Positions 1-8,662 are shown, numbered from the stretch's first letter. The stretch is 64,000 nt of DNA from Lysobacter enzymogenes (GCF_023617245.1 NZ_CP067396.1:496001-560000); one strand, 5' to 3'. Translations and numbers: made by a program. Notes: generated by a model not told the origin, from the letters alone.

Positions 1-399
1 AAGGTCTGGCGCGCGCTGGCCGACGCCGAGTCCTTCGGCCAATGGTTCGGAGTGAAGCTGCAAGGCCAGCGCTTCGCCCCCGGCGAGCCCGCGCAGGGCT
101 ACATCACCTACCCCGGCTACGAACACCTGCTGATGCGGGTGGTGGTGCAGGCGATGGAGCCCGAGCGCCGGTTCTCGTTCCACTGGCATCCCTATGCGGT
201 CGATCCGGACCGCGACTACTCGCACGAGCCGCCGACGTTGGTCGAGTTCGCGCTCGAGGACGCCGACGGCGGCACCTGGCTGACGGTGACCGAGTCGGGC
301 TTCGACCAAGTCCCGGCCGAACGCCGCGAGGAAGCGTTCCGCATGAACTCCGGCGGCTGGGACGCGCAGGTCGGGAACATCGCGCGCTATGTCGAGTAA
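1..399 (+). CDS. SRPBCC/AHSA1-family protein, 5' end missing
   Basis: The reading frame is open from the first base, so the start lies outside the window; about 132 residues remain. The visible protein begins with KVWRALADAESFGQWFG, the typical early part of AHSA1/START-like (SRPBCC) ligand-binding folds. It continues with the family's alternating strands (ERRFSFHWHP, TLVEFALE) and a C-terminal helix ending in NIARYVE. Its stop overlaps the start of the ArsR-type regulator by 11 bases, so the two are translationally coupled. SRPBCC-ArsR pairs are a common two-gene unit. The ligand is unknown. Family assignment is fairly secure; function is not. Confidence 0.85.
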   Translation, partial: KVWRALADAESFGQWFGVKLQGQRFAPGEPAQGYITYPGYEHLLMRVVVQAMEPERRFSFHWHPYAVDPDRDYSHEPPTLVEFALEDADGGTWLTVTESGFDQVPAERREEAFRMNSGGWDAQVGNIARYVE

Positions 400-754
400 G
401 CCTGCCGCCGTCAAGCCGGCGGCCGCGTTCAAGGCGCCGGCGCTGCGGCGCTCGGCGCGGGTGTTCGACGCGCTCGGCGACGAGACCCGGCTGCGGTTGG
501 TGGTGGCGCTGTGCGCCGGCGGCGCGCTGTCGATCGCCCAGCTCACCGCCGGCACCGACATCAGCCGCCAGGCGGTGACCAAGCACTTGCAGGTGCTGGC
601 CGGCGCCGGGCTGGTGCGCGACCTCAAGGCCGGGCGCGAGCGCTTGTGGCAGTTCGAGCCGGCCGAGCTGGAACAGGCGCGGCAGTCGCTGCAGCGCATC
701 GCCGAGCAGTGGGACCGGGCGCTGCTGCGGTTGCGGGCGTTCGTGGAGACCTGA
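389..754 (+). CDS. ArsR-family winged-helix transcriptional regulator
   Basis: This 121-residue protein has the ArsR core. The segment ALGDETRLRLV (about residues 28-38) is followed by a recognition helix around ISRQAVTKHL (58-67) and a wing at GRERLW. There is only one cysteine near the N-terminal helix and no CxC metal motif, so it is probably not a classical metal sensor. It resembles the subgroup paired with SRPBCC proteins. It overlaps the preceding SRPBCC gene by 11 bases and likely controls that operon. A lysine- and alanine-rich N-terminal extension of about 20 residues precedes the domain. Confidence 0.9.
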   Translation: MSSKPAAVKPAAAFKAPALRRSARVFDALGDETRLRLVVALCAGGALSIAQLTAGTDISRQAVTKHLQVLAGAGLVRDLKAGRERLWQFEPAELEQARQSLQRIAEQWDRALLRLRAFVET

Positions 755-769
755 GGCGCGGGCGCGCGC

Positions 770-1243
770 TCAGCGGTCGGTGAGGTCCAGCGCCGGCCGC
801 CGTTGTTGGCGGCAATAGCGCTCGTACGCGGCGCGCTGGCTCTGCGCGGTGGCGCGCAGGCGCACCGTGCCGCCGGGGCCGAGGAACTCGACCGCGCCCA
901 TCACCACCACCAGCGCGATCATCGGTTCGTCGCCGACGATCTTCCACCAGTCGACGTTGCCGGGCGGTTCGTAGACGTAATCGCCCGGTCCGATCAGTTC
1001 GCCGGTGCACAGCTGACGGGTGCCGCTGAGGTTGTAGGCGTGGACCTCGCCGGTGTGGCGGTGCAGCGGCATCGCCAGGCCCGGGTCCATGCGCAACAGT
1101 TCGACGAAGCCGCGGTCGTCGGCGAAGAAGCGCAGCGGCTTGGAGTACTTGCCGGGCGTGTCGGCGGGAATCCACGGCAGTTGCGCGCGGGCGCCGATGC
1201 GCGCGGGCAGGTAGTCGTGCAGGGCGTCGAAGCCGGAAGCCAT
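770..1243 (-). CDS. Cupin protein, 2,4'-dihydroxyacetophenone dioxygenase-like
   Basis: The product has 157 residues. I chose the internal ATG at 1243 because it follows a GAGGA ribosome site and begins a compact cupin; the frame is open much further upstream through the MBL gene. Cupin motif 1 is visible as H61-R-H63-T-G-E66-V-H68, followed by YNLSGTRQ, a pattern I associate with the 2,4'-dihydroxyacetophenone dioxygenase-like family. The second motif region reads EPPGNVDWW, where I see no obvious metal histidine. It lies 32 bases downstream of the MBL-fold gene, probably in one operon. Substrate is unknown; it may be a non-enzymatic cupin. Confidence 0.8.
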   Translation of the reverse strand: MASGFDALHDYLPARIGARAQLPWIPADTPGKYSKPLRFFADDRGFVELLRMDPGLAMPLHRHTGEVHAYNLSGTRQLCTGELIGPGDYVYEPPGNVDWWKIVGDEPMIALVVVMGAVEFLGPGGTVRLRATAQSQRAAYERYCRQQRRPALDLTDR

Positions 1244-1275
1244 GGCGGTTCCTCGTGGGGCGTGGGCGGCCGGGC

Positions 1276-2082
1276 TCAGCCGGCGATCGCGTCGAAATAG
1301 CGCTGGAACGAGGCATCCACCGCGGCGCGGCCGCCGCCGAGGATGTTGCGGCCCAGGCTGTAGCCGTACACGTCCTCGAACGCGAAGCGGTCGATGCGTT
1401 CGCGCATCGCGCGCACGTCGGCCGGCTTCATCGGGATGTAGTTCGGATAGCTGTACATGAAGGTGGTGTGGCGGCGGTCGGAGACGACCTGCAGCGCGTC
1501 GCCGGGGAACAGCGCCGCGCCGCGCGCGCCGTCGCGGCGCCAGTGCAGCGCGGTGCTGCCGTCGAAGTGGCCGCCGCAGCGGATCAGCACGACATCGTCG
1601 GACAGCGCCAGTTCGTCGCCGCGCCACCAGCGGATCGCCGGCGAGGGCCGCTGCACCCATTCGCGGTCGGCCTCGTGCAGGTAGATCGGGACGTCGCCGA
1701 ACGCGCGGCTCCATTCGACCATCGACGCGTAGAAGTGCGGGTGCGAGATCGCGATCAGGTCGACGCCGCCGAGCGCGCGCAGCGCCTGCACTGCCTCGTC
1801 GGTGACCAGCGACAGCGTCTCCCACAGGATGTTGCCGGCGCCGGTGGGCAGGAACATCGCGCGCTGGTCGATGGCGAAGCCGGGCGACATGCTCAGGCTG
1901 AGCACGCCGGCGTCGTCGTCGATGCGCAGGCGGTGACGCTGGGCCAGCGATTCCATCGTGGTCCAGCGCTGGCCGTTCCAGCCGACGTACTGGCGCTCGT
2001 CCTCGCAGACCGGGCAATGCACGGGCGGCGCGGCGGATTCGGCGAACTGGGTGCCGCAGGTTTCGCAGATGGGGCAGGGCAT
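1276..2082 (-). CDS. MBL-fold metallo-hydrolase with N-terminal zinc-ribbon-like segment
   Basis: This 268-residue protein starts with a four-cysteine ribbon (C6-x2-C9 and C23-x2-C26), then a beta-lactamase-like fold. The usual HxHxDH metal motif reads H114-P-H116-F-Y-A-S: the first two histidines are kept but the Asp-His pair is replaced. Later fold positions GGHFDGS and PGDALQ supply further possible ligands. The family is seen in bacteria as an uncharacterised MBL hydrolase with the same ribbon. It is the first gene of a likely two-gene unit with the downstream cupin. Hydrolase activity is inferred from the fold and is uncertain because of the altered metal motif. Confidence 0.82.
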   Translation of the reverse strand: MPCPICETCGTQFAESAAPPVHCPVCEDERQYVGWNGQRWTTMESLAQRHRLRIDDDAGVLSLSMSPGFAIDQRAMFLPTGAGNILWETLSLVTDEAVQALRALGGVDLIAISHPHFYASMVEWSRAFGDVPIYLHEADREWVQRPSPAIRWWRGDELALSDDVVLIRCGGHFDGSTALHWRRDGARGAALFPGDALQVVSDRRHTTFMYSYPNYIPMKPADVRAMRERIDRFAFEDVYGYSLGRNILGGGRAAVDASFQRYFDAIAG

Positions 2083-2120
2083 GGCGGGCCTCGCGACAGG
2101 ACGGGGTATGCCTGGCTTGT

Positions 2121-2530
2121 GTGGGAGGGACTTCAGTCCCGACGCTTTCCTTTCCGGTCGCAGCGATCGGGCGCAAGAGCGTCGGGCCTGAAGGCCCTCC
2201 CACGACAGCGCGGCGTTCGGGGCTTGTCGCCCTGGCCGACTCGTGGCCGACTCGTGGCCGACCAGGGTTTGATGCTTGGCTTGGCTTGTGTGGGAGGGCC
2301 TTCAGTCCCGACGCTTTCCTTTCCGGTCGCGGCGATCGGGCACGAGAGTGTCGGGCCTGAAGGCCCTCCCACAAAAGCGCGGCGTTCGGGGTTTGTCGCC
2401 CTGGCCGACTCGTGGCCGATTAGGGTTTGATGCTTGGCTTGGCTTGTGTGGGAGGGACTTCAGTCCCGACGCTTTCCTTTCCGGTCGCCGCGATCGGGCA
2501 CGACAGCGTCGGGACTGAAGTCCCTCCCAC
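2121..2530. repeat. Triple tandem array of REP-like palindromes (family A)
   Basis: Three copies of an 83-base imperfect palindrome lie at 2121-2203, 2290-2372 and 2448-2530. Each begins GTGGGAGGG, has the arm CTTCAGTCCCGACGC or a close variant, and ends with the complementary arm closing in CCCTCCCAC. Linkers of about 75-85 bases are also repeated (CCTGGCCGACTCGTGGCCGA, GGTTTGATGCTTGGCTTGGC), so the true tandem unit is about 160 bases. Single copies occur elsewhere in the window, which fits a chromosomal REP family. The array sits between the 5' end of the MBL gene and the 3' end of the GST gene. Confidence 0.9.
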
Positions 2531-2542
2531 GACAGCGGCGCG

Positions 2543-3238
2543 TCAGCCTTGCGCGCCCTGGCCGAACAGCGTCTGCCGCTCGGCCTGGGTGAAGTTGGCC
2601 GGCTTCGCGTACGGGTCCTCGACGCCGGCATATGCGCGTTGCGTCGCCGGCCGCGCGCGGATGCGGTCGAACCAGCGCTGCAGGTCCGGCGTTGCGCTCA
2701 GGTCGTGGCCGAGCCCGGCATGCGGCACCACCCACGGATAGCAGGCGATGTCGGCGATGGACAGTTCGTCGCCGGCGACGAACTCGCGCCCGTGCAGACG
2801 CCGGTCGAGCACGCCGTACAGCCGCGCGGCTTCGCGGGTGTAGCGGTCGATCGCATACGGCACCGCTTCGGGCGCGTGCGCGCGGAAGTGCCCGGCCTGC
2901 CCGGCCATCGGCCCGAGCCCGGCCATCTGCCAGAACAGCCACTGCGTCGCTTGCAACTGCGCGCGTTCGCCCTGCGGCCACAGCAGCCCGGTCTTGCGCG
3001 CCAGGTACAGCAAGATCGCGCCGGATTCGAACACCGGCAGCGGCGCGCCGCCGTCGGCCGGCGCGTGGTCGAGGATCGCCGGGATCTTGTTGTTCGGCGA
3101 AATCGCCAGGAACTGCGGCGCGAACTGCTCGCCGGCGGAGAGCTTCACCGGCACGATCCGGTGCGCCAGCCCGGTCTCTTCCAGGTACAGGCGCAGCTTC
3201 AGGCCGTTGGGGGTGGCGGCGTAGTGGAGGTCGATCAT
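2543..3238 (-). CDS. Glutathione S-transferase family protein (YfcG/Ure2-like)
   Basis: The product has 231 residues from the ATG at 3238; an upstream in-frame start would add a basic non-homologous leader. The N-terminal thioredoxin-like domain begins MIDLHYAATPNGLKLRLYLEE. The glutathione-contact loop SPNNKIPAI (about 47-55) and the ESGAILLYLARK helix are classic for the YfcG/Ure2p-like GST branch, which often act as disulfide-bond reductases. The all-helical C-terminal domain follows. The gene is divergent from a MocR-type regulator 92 bases away that may control it. It likely acts in cytoplasmic thiol/electrophile metabolism; the exact substrate is unknown. Confidence 0.92.
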   Translation of the reverse strand: MIDLHYAATPNGLKLRLYLEETGLAHRIVPVKLSAGEQFAPQFLAISPNNKIPAILDHAPADGGAPLPVFESGAILLYLARKTGLLWPQGERAQLQATQWLFWQMAGLGPMAGQAGHFRAHAPEAVPYAIDRYTREAARLYGVLDRRLHGREFVAGDELSIADIACYPWVVPHAGLGHDLSATPDLQRWFDRIRARPATQRAYAGVEDPYAKPANFTQAERQTLFGQGAQG

Positions 3239-3330
3239 CTCGGCGGCGTCCGCGGCGGCGAGGGGCCGCTTCCAGGGAGCCAGCTTAGGAGTACGCTGGC
3301 GCCCGCGTTGGTCCAAATCGGACGGAATCC

Positions 3331-4839
3331 ATGGAACCAGTTTTCGACGCCGCCGCGTCCGCGGCCGGCGATCCGGACGGCCCGGTCTTCGAGTTCCCGC
3401 TGGACCTGCCGGCGCGCGGCCACGGCCAGCTGACCCACGAACTGCACCAGCAATTGCGCGCGGCCATCCTCGACGGCCGGCTCGCCGCGGGCGCGGCGCT
3501 GCCGGCCACGCGCCGGGTCGCCGCCGGCCTGGGCGTCGCCCGCAACACCGTGGTCGCCGCGTACGACCTGTTGATCGCCGAGGGCTACCTCGCGCCGCGC
3601 CGCGGCGCCAAGGCGGTGGTCGCCGACGTCGCCGCGCGCCGCGACCGGCGCGCGCCGCGGCGCCTGTCCGCCGGCCCGGAAGACCCGCGCCTGAACCCGC
3701 TCTGGCGCACGCCGTTCCTGCGCCCGGAGCCGCCGCGCGACCTGCCCGAGCGCTGCTTCCGCCTCGGCATTCCCGACCATCGCCACTTCCCGCACGAGAT
3801 CTGGCGGCGGCTGTCGGCGCAAACGCTGCGGGCGTGGTCGCGGACCGGTTTCAGCTATCCGCCCTCGGAAGGCATCGCCGAACTGCGCGAGGCGATCGCC
3901 CAGCACGTGGCGTTCGCCCGCGCGGTCGCCTGCGGCGGCGAGGACGTGGTGGTGACCTCCGGCGCGCAGCAGGCCTTCGACCTGCTGGCGCGGCTGCTGG
4001 TGACGCCGGGCGAAACCCGGGTGGCGGTGGAGGAGCCCGGCTACCCGCCGGTGCGCGCCGCCTTCGCCGCGGCCGGCGCGCGGCTGCTGCCGATACCGGT
4101 GGACGAAGAAGGCTTGTGCGTGGACCTTCTGCCCGAGGACGCGCGGGTGATCAGCGTGACCCCCTCGCACCAGTCGCCGACCGGCGTGGCGCTGTCGCTG
4201 CGCCGGCGCCGCGCGCTGCTCGACTTCGCCCGCCGCCGCAACGCGCTGGTGATCGAGGACGACTACGACGGCGAGTTCCGTTTCGGCCACCGCCCGCTCG
4301 ACGCGCTGCAGACGCTCGACCGCGACGGCCTGGTGTTCTACATCGGCACCTTCTCCAAGAGCCTGTTCCCGTCGTTGCGCAAGGGCTTCATCGTCGCCCC
4401 GCGCTGGGCGCGCGACGCGCTGGCGACGGTCAAGCACTGCGCCGATTCGCACAGCGACACGATCACCCAGTCGGTGCTCGCTGCCTTCATCCGCGACGGC
4501 CACCTGGCGCGCCACGTGCGGCGCATGCGCGCGGTGTACGCGCCGCGGCGCGAGGCGCTGCTGGCGGCGCTGGACGCCGAACTGGCGCCGTGGCTGCAGC
4601 CGATTCCGTGCGAAGCCGGCATGCACCTGGCCGCGCGCATCCGCGATCCGGCCCTGGCCCCGGCGATCCTGGCGCGGCTGCCGCGGCACCTGCCCGGGGC
4701 GCAGTCGATCGCCGAATACGCGATGAGCGCGCCGGCGCAACCGGCCATCGCGTTCGGCTACGGCGTCGCCGACGTCGAGCAGATCCGCCCGGCGACGCGC
4801 GCGTTCGCGCGTTCGTTGGCGGGCATCGGCGCGCAGTGA
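3331..4839 (+). CDS. MocR/PdxR-type regulator: GntR HTH fused to PLP aminotransferase-like domain
   Basis: This 502-residue protein is full length for the MocR group. The N-terminal winged helix includes LPATRRVAAGLGVARNTVVA. A long linker leads to a fold-type I aminotransferase domain with the cofactor region EDDYDGEF and the PLP lysine, K343, in TFSKSLFPSL. MocR proteins bind PLP-amino acid adducts and control genes of vitamin B6, GABA or taurine metabolism. No such pathway gene is adjacent; the divergent neighbour is a GST. Regulation of the GST is therefore a guess from position only. Confidence 0.93.
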   Translation: MEPVFDAAASAAGDPDGPVFEFPLDLPARGHGQLTHELHQQLRAAILDGRLAAGAALPATRRVAAGLGVARNTVVAAYDLLIAEGYLAPRRGAKAVVADVAARRDRRAPRRLSAGPEDPRLNPLWRTPFLRPEPPRDLPERCFRLGIPDHRHFPHEIWRRLSAQTLRAWSRTGFSYPPSEGIAELREAIAQHVAFARAVACGGEDVVVTSGAQQAFDLLARLLVTPGETRVAVEEPGYPPVRAAFAAAGARLLPIPVDEEGLCVDLLPEDARVISVTPSHQSPTGVALSLRRRRALLDFARRRNALVIEDDYDGEFRFGHRPLDALQTLDRDGLVFYIGTFSKSLFPSLRKGFIVAPRWARDALATVKHCADSHSDTITQSVLAAFIRDGHLARHVRRMRAVYAPRREALLAALDAELAPWLQPIPCEAGMHLAARIRDPALAPAILARLPRHLPGAQSIAEYAMSAPAQPAIAFGYGVADVEQIRPATRAFARSLAGIGAQ

Positions 4840-4868
4840 GCGCGATCCGCGCAGCCTGCGGTCGCTCC

Positions 4869-4966
4869 CTGTAGGAGCGGCGCAAGCCGCGACCGCGTTG
4901 CAGCCGTTCGCGCCGAAAGCATCGCCGCAGTCGCGTTGCTGCGGTCGCGGCGCGCGCCGCTTCTAC
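4869..4966. repeat. REP-like inverted repeat (family B)
   Basis: Two facing half-units flank a 43-base loop: CTGTAGGAGCGGCGCAAGCC at 4869 onward, and its near-complement ending CCGCTTCTACA at 4966. The outer right end overlaps the stop codon of the C39-like peptidase gene. The same half-unit recurs at 16987, 20098-20306, 24875-25019 and 46544-46680. It lies between two convergent genes, a typical position for REP elements that may act as a bidirectional terminator or mRNA stabiliser. Confidence 0.85.
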
Positions 4967-5418
4967 ATGGAGGCTTCGTGCAACGTCACCGGCACGAACC
5001 GCACCGGCCGCATCCGGCCGAAATCGCGGCGTTCGCCGCGGCGCACGCGCGGATTCGGATCGAGCACGCGCGGCGAGACCGGATCGTGCAGGTACACCAC
5101 CCAATGCCAGGTGCCGTCCGCGCGCGCGTTGATCGCGACCAGGCCGTCGCCGTCGCAGTCGCGCCAGGCGCTCACCGCGCGTTCGCCGCCGCTGCCGATG
5201 CGCAGCACCGCCAGCATCCGCCGCAATTGCCGCGCATCGGTCAGCCAGCCCTCGCGCGCCGTGCGCAGGCCGCCGCCGGCGCGATAGCGATACGGCCGCG
5301 GACCGATCGCCAGCGCCCGCGCCAGGGTGCGCGCCTGGGCATAGCCGATCCCGGCCAGCATCGCCACGCAGGCCAGGCCGCAGCCGGTTCGATCGTGTTG
5401 GAGGCGGCGCTGGAGCAT
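4963..5418 (-). CDS. C39-like papain-fold cysteine peptidase
   Basis: This small (151-residue) protein has the C39-type catalytic layout. The cysteine loop TGCGLACVAML has C13 as the likely nucleophile. A histidine strand TWHWVVYLHD (H105) is followed by RVLDPNP (D120). This matches the minimal peptidase domain of bacteriocin-processing C39 enzymes and the wider C39_2 group. No signal peptide, ABC transporter or double-glycine substrate is next to it, so it is a stand-alone enzyme of unknown target. Its stop overlaps a REP palindrome. Fold assignment is good; role unknown. Confidence 0.75.
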   Translation of the reverse strand: MLQRRLQHDRTGCGLACVAMLAGIGYAQARTLARALAIGPRPYRYRAGGGLRTAREGWLTDARQLRRMLAVLRIGSGGERAVSAWRDCDGDGLVAINARADGTWHWVVYLHDPVSPRVLDPNPRVRRGERRDFGRMRPVRFVPVTLHEASM

Positions 5419-5465
5419 CAGGCGCGGGCGCGGGCGCGGGCAACGCCCGGCAGCCTAGCACCGCG

Positions 5466-5494
5466 TCGGCCCGGACGCGCCGCGTCCGGGCCGA
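5466..5494 (-). terminator. Hairpin downstream of the TonB-dependent receptor gene
   Basis: A near-perfect GC stem (TCGGCCCGGACGCG paired with its complement around a very tight turn) lies about 45 bases past the receptor stop codon. There is no clear T-run, so it may be a processing or stability hairpin rather than a strong terminator. Confidence 0.5.
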
Positions 5495-5539
5495 TGGCGG
5501 TATCGCCGGAGCAAGCGGGCCGGGCGGCTCGCCCCTGCA

Positions 5540-8500
5540 TCAATCGAACCGGTACGTCACGCTCATGCTGTAGCGCCGGCCGAGGATGTCGTAGGTACCG
5601 ACGCCGACCTCGCTCGGCGTGGTGCCCAGCGGCGGGTCCTTGTCGAGCAGGTTCTGCACCGCGAAGTTGACCCGCACGTTGTCGGTGAAGCGGTAGTTCA
5701 CCCCGGCGCCGAGCAGCCAGTACGACGGCGCGCGCAGCACGTCGGAGGTCTCCACGGTGTTCTCGTTGTTGAACACCGAGGCGCTCAAGTAACGCGCGTT
5801 CAAGTTCAGGCCGAGCTTGTTCTTCTGGTAGTCCACGCCGAACTGGTACTGGCGCTCGGCCATGCCGATCTCGCCGACGTCGTCGTCGACGGTCACGCCG
5901 GTGGTCGAGCTCTCGAAGCGCTTGACCCACAGCGCGTTGGCGCTGAAGTCGAAACGGCCCCAGTCGCCGGCGTCCCAACGGTAGGCCAACTCGCCGGTGA
6001 TGCCCTGGAAGTGGATGAAGTCGCCGTTGCGGTAGCGCACCGCGACGATGTCGAACTGGCCGTCGGGCCGGCGCTGGATTTGCTGGCAGTAATAGTTGGC
6101 GGTGTTGACGTTGCCGGCGGCGAAGTCGGGATTGTCGTAGCAGGCCGACAGCACGTCGTTGACGCTCTGGGCGAAGATCTGGTCCTTGAGCTTGACCTCG
6201 TTGTAGTCCACCGCCAGGCGCAGGCCCTTGACGAACTCCGGCTGCCAGACGAAGCCGGCGGTCCACGAATCGGCCGCCTCGTTGCGCAGGTTCGGCTCGC
6301 CCTGGCGCGCGGCGCGCGAGTTGGCGCTGTTCTGCTGGAAGTCGACCGGGTTGAGCCCGTACTGCTGGTAGAACGCGGCGCAGTTGCGCGCGCGCGCGGC
6401 CGGATTCGGGCCGCCGGTGACGTTGCGGCGGTCGCAGGGATCGGAGGTGGCCTGGAACAGCTCCACCTGCGGCAGGAACAACTCGGTGATCACCGGCGCG
6501 CGCAGCGAGCGGGTCTTGTTGCCGCGGATCTGCAGGCCCTCGATCGGCTCCCACTGCAGGCCGTAGGTGTAGGCGTTGAAGCCGCCGTTGACGCTGTTGT
6601 CGACGCGGCGGAACTTGCCGGTGATGTCGAACCGGCGCAGGCCCGGGATGCCGGCGTCGGGCGAGACCAGCGGCAGCATCGTTTCGACGTAGTACTCGTT
6701 GGTGTGGTACTTGCCGTTGAGCGGCGGGATCGCGACCGAACGGCCGAGACCGCGGCGGGTGAAGTCGTTGGGGGTGAAGCCGCCTTCCTCGATCCGGTGC
6801 TCGTAGCCCAGCGCGACGTTGAGCGGGCCGCTCCACAGTTCGGCGACCGGGCCGCTGACGAAGGCGCTGAACACCTTCTGCTTCTGCTCGAAGTCGGTGC
6901 GCGCGGTGCCGGTGACGTAGCGGATCGCCTCGGCCGAGGGCCGGCCCTGGCCGAACAGGTCCAGCGGCACGCAGTTGGGATCGGCGATGGGATTGGAGTT
7001 GGCGCCGGCGCTGGCGGCGTACAGCGCGTTGCCGGCGGTCGGGTCGCACACCAGGCGGCCGCCGACGTTGCGCACGTTGATGGCGTTGATGAAGTTCTGC
7101 TGGTTCAGCGCCGTCGACGAAGTGGTCGCCTGCATGCGCCCGTAGTTGGCCGAGATTTCCCAGTCGAACGGCTTCGACCACAGCTCGAAGTCGCCGCGCG
7201 CGCCGACCACGATGCGGTCGATGTCGGTCTCGGTGCGGTCCGGGGTCAGGCCCAGGTCGGCCGAGGTGCGGGCCAGGCGGAAGCTGCGGATGCCCAGCGC
7301 CGACAGCTGCTGGCGCGCCTGGTCGTTGAGCAGCGGGTGGGTCGACTGCACGATCAGCGCGCTGTTGAGGCGGGTGCCGGCGGTGGTGTTGCCGGTGGTG
7401 CCGATGTCGGTCGGCGAATAGGCGTCGGCGTGGTAGTGCATCGCCTCGACGAACAGGCGCGCGTTGTCGGCGACGTCGTAATGGCCGACCACGTTGACCG
7501 TCTGGCGCTTGAGGCTGGTCAGTAGCGCGGTGATGTCGGCGGTGTTGAGGCCCTGGCCGCCGGAGGCCGTGCTGGTGCCGAAGTTCACGCCCGGGTCGTA
7601 GGGCACGATGTTGCCGTTCGGCGCGAATTGCAGGTAGGTGCGCTCGCCCGGGCCGAAGCCGCGCAGCGCGCCGCCGGGCAGGGTGACCGCGCCGCTGACC
7701 GGCAGGATCAGGCCGCCGAAGGTGTTGGTGAAGGTGCGCGCGTCGCGGATCAGCACGGTGCCGGGGATGCCGTCGTTCGGGCCGGTGTCGAACGGGATGT
7801 TGCCGTGCACGCGGCCGTCGCTCTCGGGGTTGCGGCCGGGCTGGTTGGTCCGCATCTGCGCGGCGTTGGGATTGGCGGGGAAGGCGTAGGCGCGGGCGAA
7901 GTCGGTGCGGTCCGAGCGCAGCAGGCCCTGGCTGTCGTCGTAGGAGCCGCCGACCATGAGGTTGCCGCGGCCGTCGGCGAAATCGGCGCCGGCCAGGAAG
8001 CTGTAGCCCAGCCGCTCGTTGTCGCCGTGGTCGCTGATGCCGTAGTTGAAGTTGGCCTCCACGCCCTGGAAGCGGTCCTTGAGGATCACGTTGACCACGC
8101 CGGCGATGGCGTCGGAGCCGTAGGTCGGCGCGCCGCCGATGGCGACGTTCTCGACCCGGTCGATCATCTGCACCGGGATCGCGTTGAGGTCGACCTGGGC
8201 GCCGGCGGACGCGCCGAAGTTGGTCAACGCGCGCGAGGTCACCACGCGCCGGCCGTTGACCAGGGTCAGGGTGCGGTTGCTGCCCAGGCCGAAGCGGTTC
8301 ACGAAATTGACGCCGCCGGCGAAGTTGGCCTGGCCGCCTTCCGGGGTTTGGCCGATGCCGAAGCCGACGGTCTGGTTGAGCGCGTCGGCGACGTTGGTCA
8401 TGCCACGCTCGCGCACCGATTCGCTGGACACCACGCTGGCCGGTTCGAGGGTGTCGAAGCCCGAGCGCGGAATGCGCGAGGCGGTGACCTTGATCCCCTC

Positions 8501-8662
8501 CAGTTCGGTCGCCTTGCGCTCGGCCGGCGCCGGTGCGGGCGCCGGCGCGGCGGCGTCCTGGGCGAGCGCGGCGGGAGCGAAGGCCGGCGCGGCCAGGGCC
8601 ACGGCCAGAGCGGTCAAAAGCGGGCGGCGCCGCAGGACGCGGCGGGTGGACGTGCTGATCAT
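5540..8662 (-). CDS. TonB-dependent outer-membrane receptor
   Basis: The product has 1040 residues from the ATG at 8662, preceded by GGGGAG. An upstream frame extension lacks a signal and was rejected. A Sec signal peptide ends near A34-Q35 after VALAAPAFAPAALA. Then come an Ala/Pro-rich linker, a TonB-box-like ELEGIKVTASR and a plug domain (NVADALNQTVGFG, TLVNGRRVV, AGVVNVILK). A long 22-strand barrel ends in YSMSVTYRFD. Size and plug fit the large receptors that Xanthomonadaceae use for oligomer or peptide uptake. No transport operon is adjacent, so the ligand is unknown. It is divergent from rpoH with a 594-base gap. Confidence 0.93.
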   Translation of the reverse strand: MISTSTRRVLRRRPLLTALAVALAAPAFAPAALAQDAAAPAPAPAPAERKATELEGIKVTASRIPRSGFDTLEPASVVSSESVRERGMTNVADALNQTVGFGIGQTPEGGQANFAGGVNFVNRFGLGSNRTLTLVNGRRVVTSRALTNFGASAGAQVDLNAIPVQMIDRVENVAIGGAPTYGSDAIAGVVNVILKDRFQGVEANFNYGISDHGDNERLGYSFLAGADFADGRGNLMVGGSYDDSQGLLRSDRTDFARAYAFPANPNAAQMRTNQPGRNPESDGRVHGNIPFDTGPNDGIPGTVLIRDARTFTNTFGGLILPVSGAVTLPGGALRGFGPGERTYLQFAPNGNIVPYDPGVNFGTSTASGGQGLNTADITALLTSLKRQTVNVVGHYDVADNARLFVEAMHYHADAYSPTDIGTTGNTTAGTRLNSALIVQSTHPLLNDQARQQLSALGIRSFRLARTSADLGLTPDRTETDIDRIVVGARGDFELWSKPFDWEISANYGRMQATTSSTALNQQNFINAINVRNVGGRLVCDPTAGNALYAASAGANSNPIADPNCVPLDLFGQGRPSAEAIRYVTGTARTDFEQKQKVFSAFVSGPVAELWSGPLNVALGYEHRIEEGGFTPNDFTRRGLGRSVAIPPLNGKYHTNEYYVETMLPLVSPDAGIPGLRRFDITGKFRRVDNSVNGGFNAYTYGLQWEPIEGLQIRGNKTRSLRAPVITELFLPQVELFQATSDPCDRRNVTGGPNPAARARNCAAFYQQYGLNPVDFQQNSANSRAARQGEPNLRNEAADSWTAGFVWQPEFVKGLRLAVDYNEVKLKDQIFAQSVNDVLSACYDNPDFAAGNVNTANYYCQQIQRRPDGQFDIVAVRYRNGDFIHFQGITGELAYRWDAGDWGRFDFSANALWVKRFESSTTGVTVDDDVGEIGMAERQYQFGVDYQKNKLGLNLNARYLSASVFNNENTVETSDVLRAPSYWLLGAGVNYRFTDNVRVNFAVQNLLDKDPPLGTTPSEVGVGTYDILGRRYSMSVTYRFD

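Noticed and set aside
770..2374. A 534-residue fusion reading through MBL, REP and cupin
   Set aside because: The upstream part is an out-of-frame shadow of the MBL gene and REP DNA; the cupin starts cleanly at 1243 with its own ribosome site.
2121..2530. Possible CRISPR array
   Set aside because: Units are long imperfect palindromes and the spacers between them are also repeated; no cas gene is near.
6011..7525. A 504-codon open frame antisense to the TonB-dependent receptor gene
   Set aside because: Shadow of a high-GC gene on the other strand: composition is Val/Ala/Arg/Gly/Asp noise with no domain, and the antisense receptor is certain.
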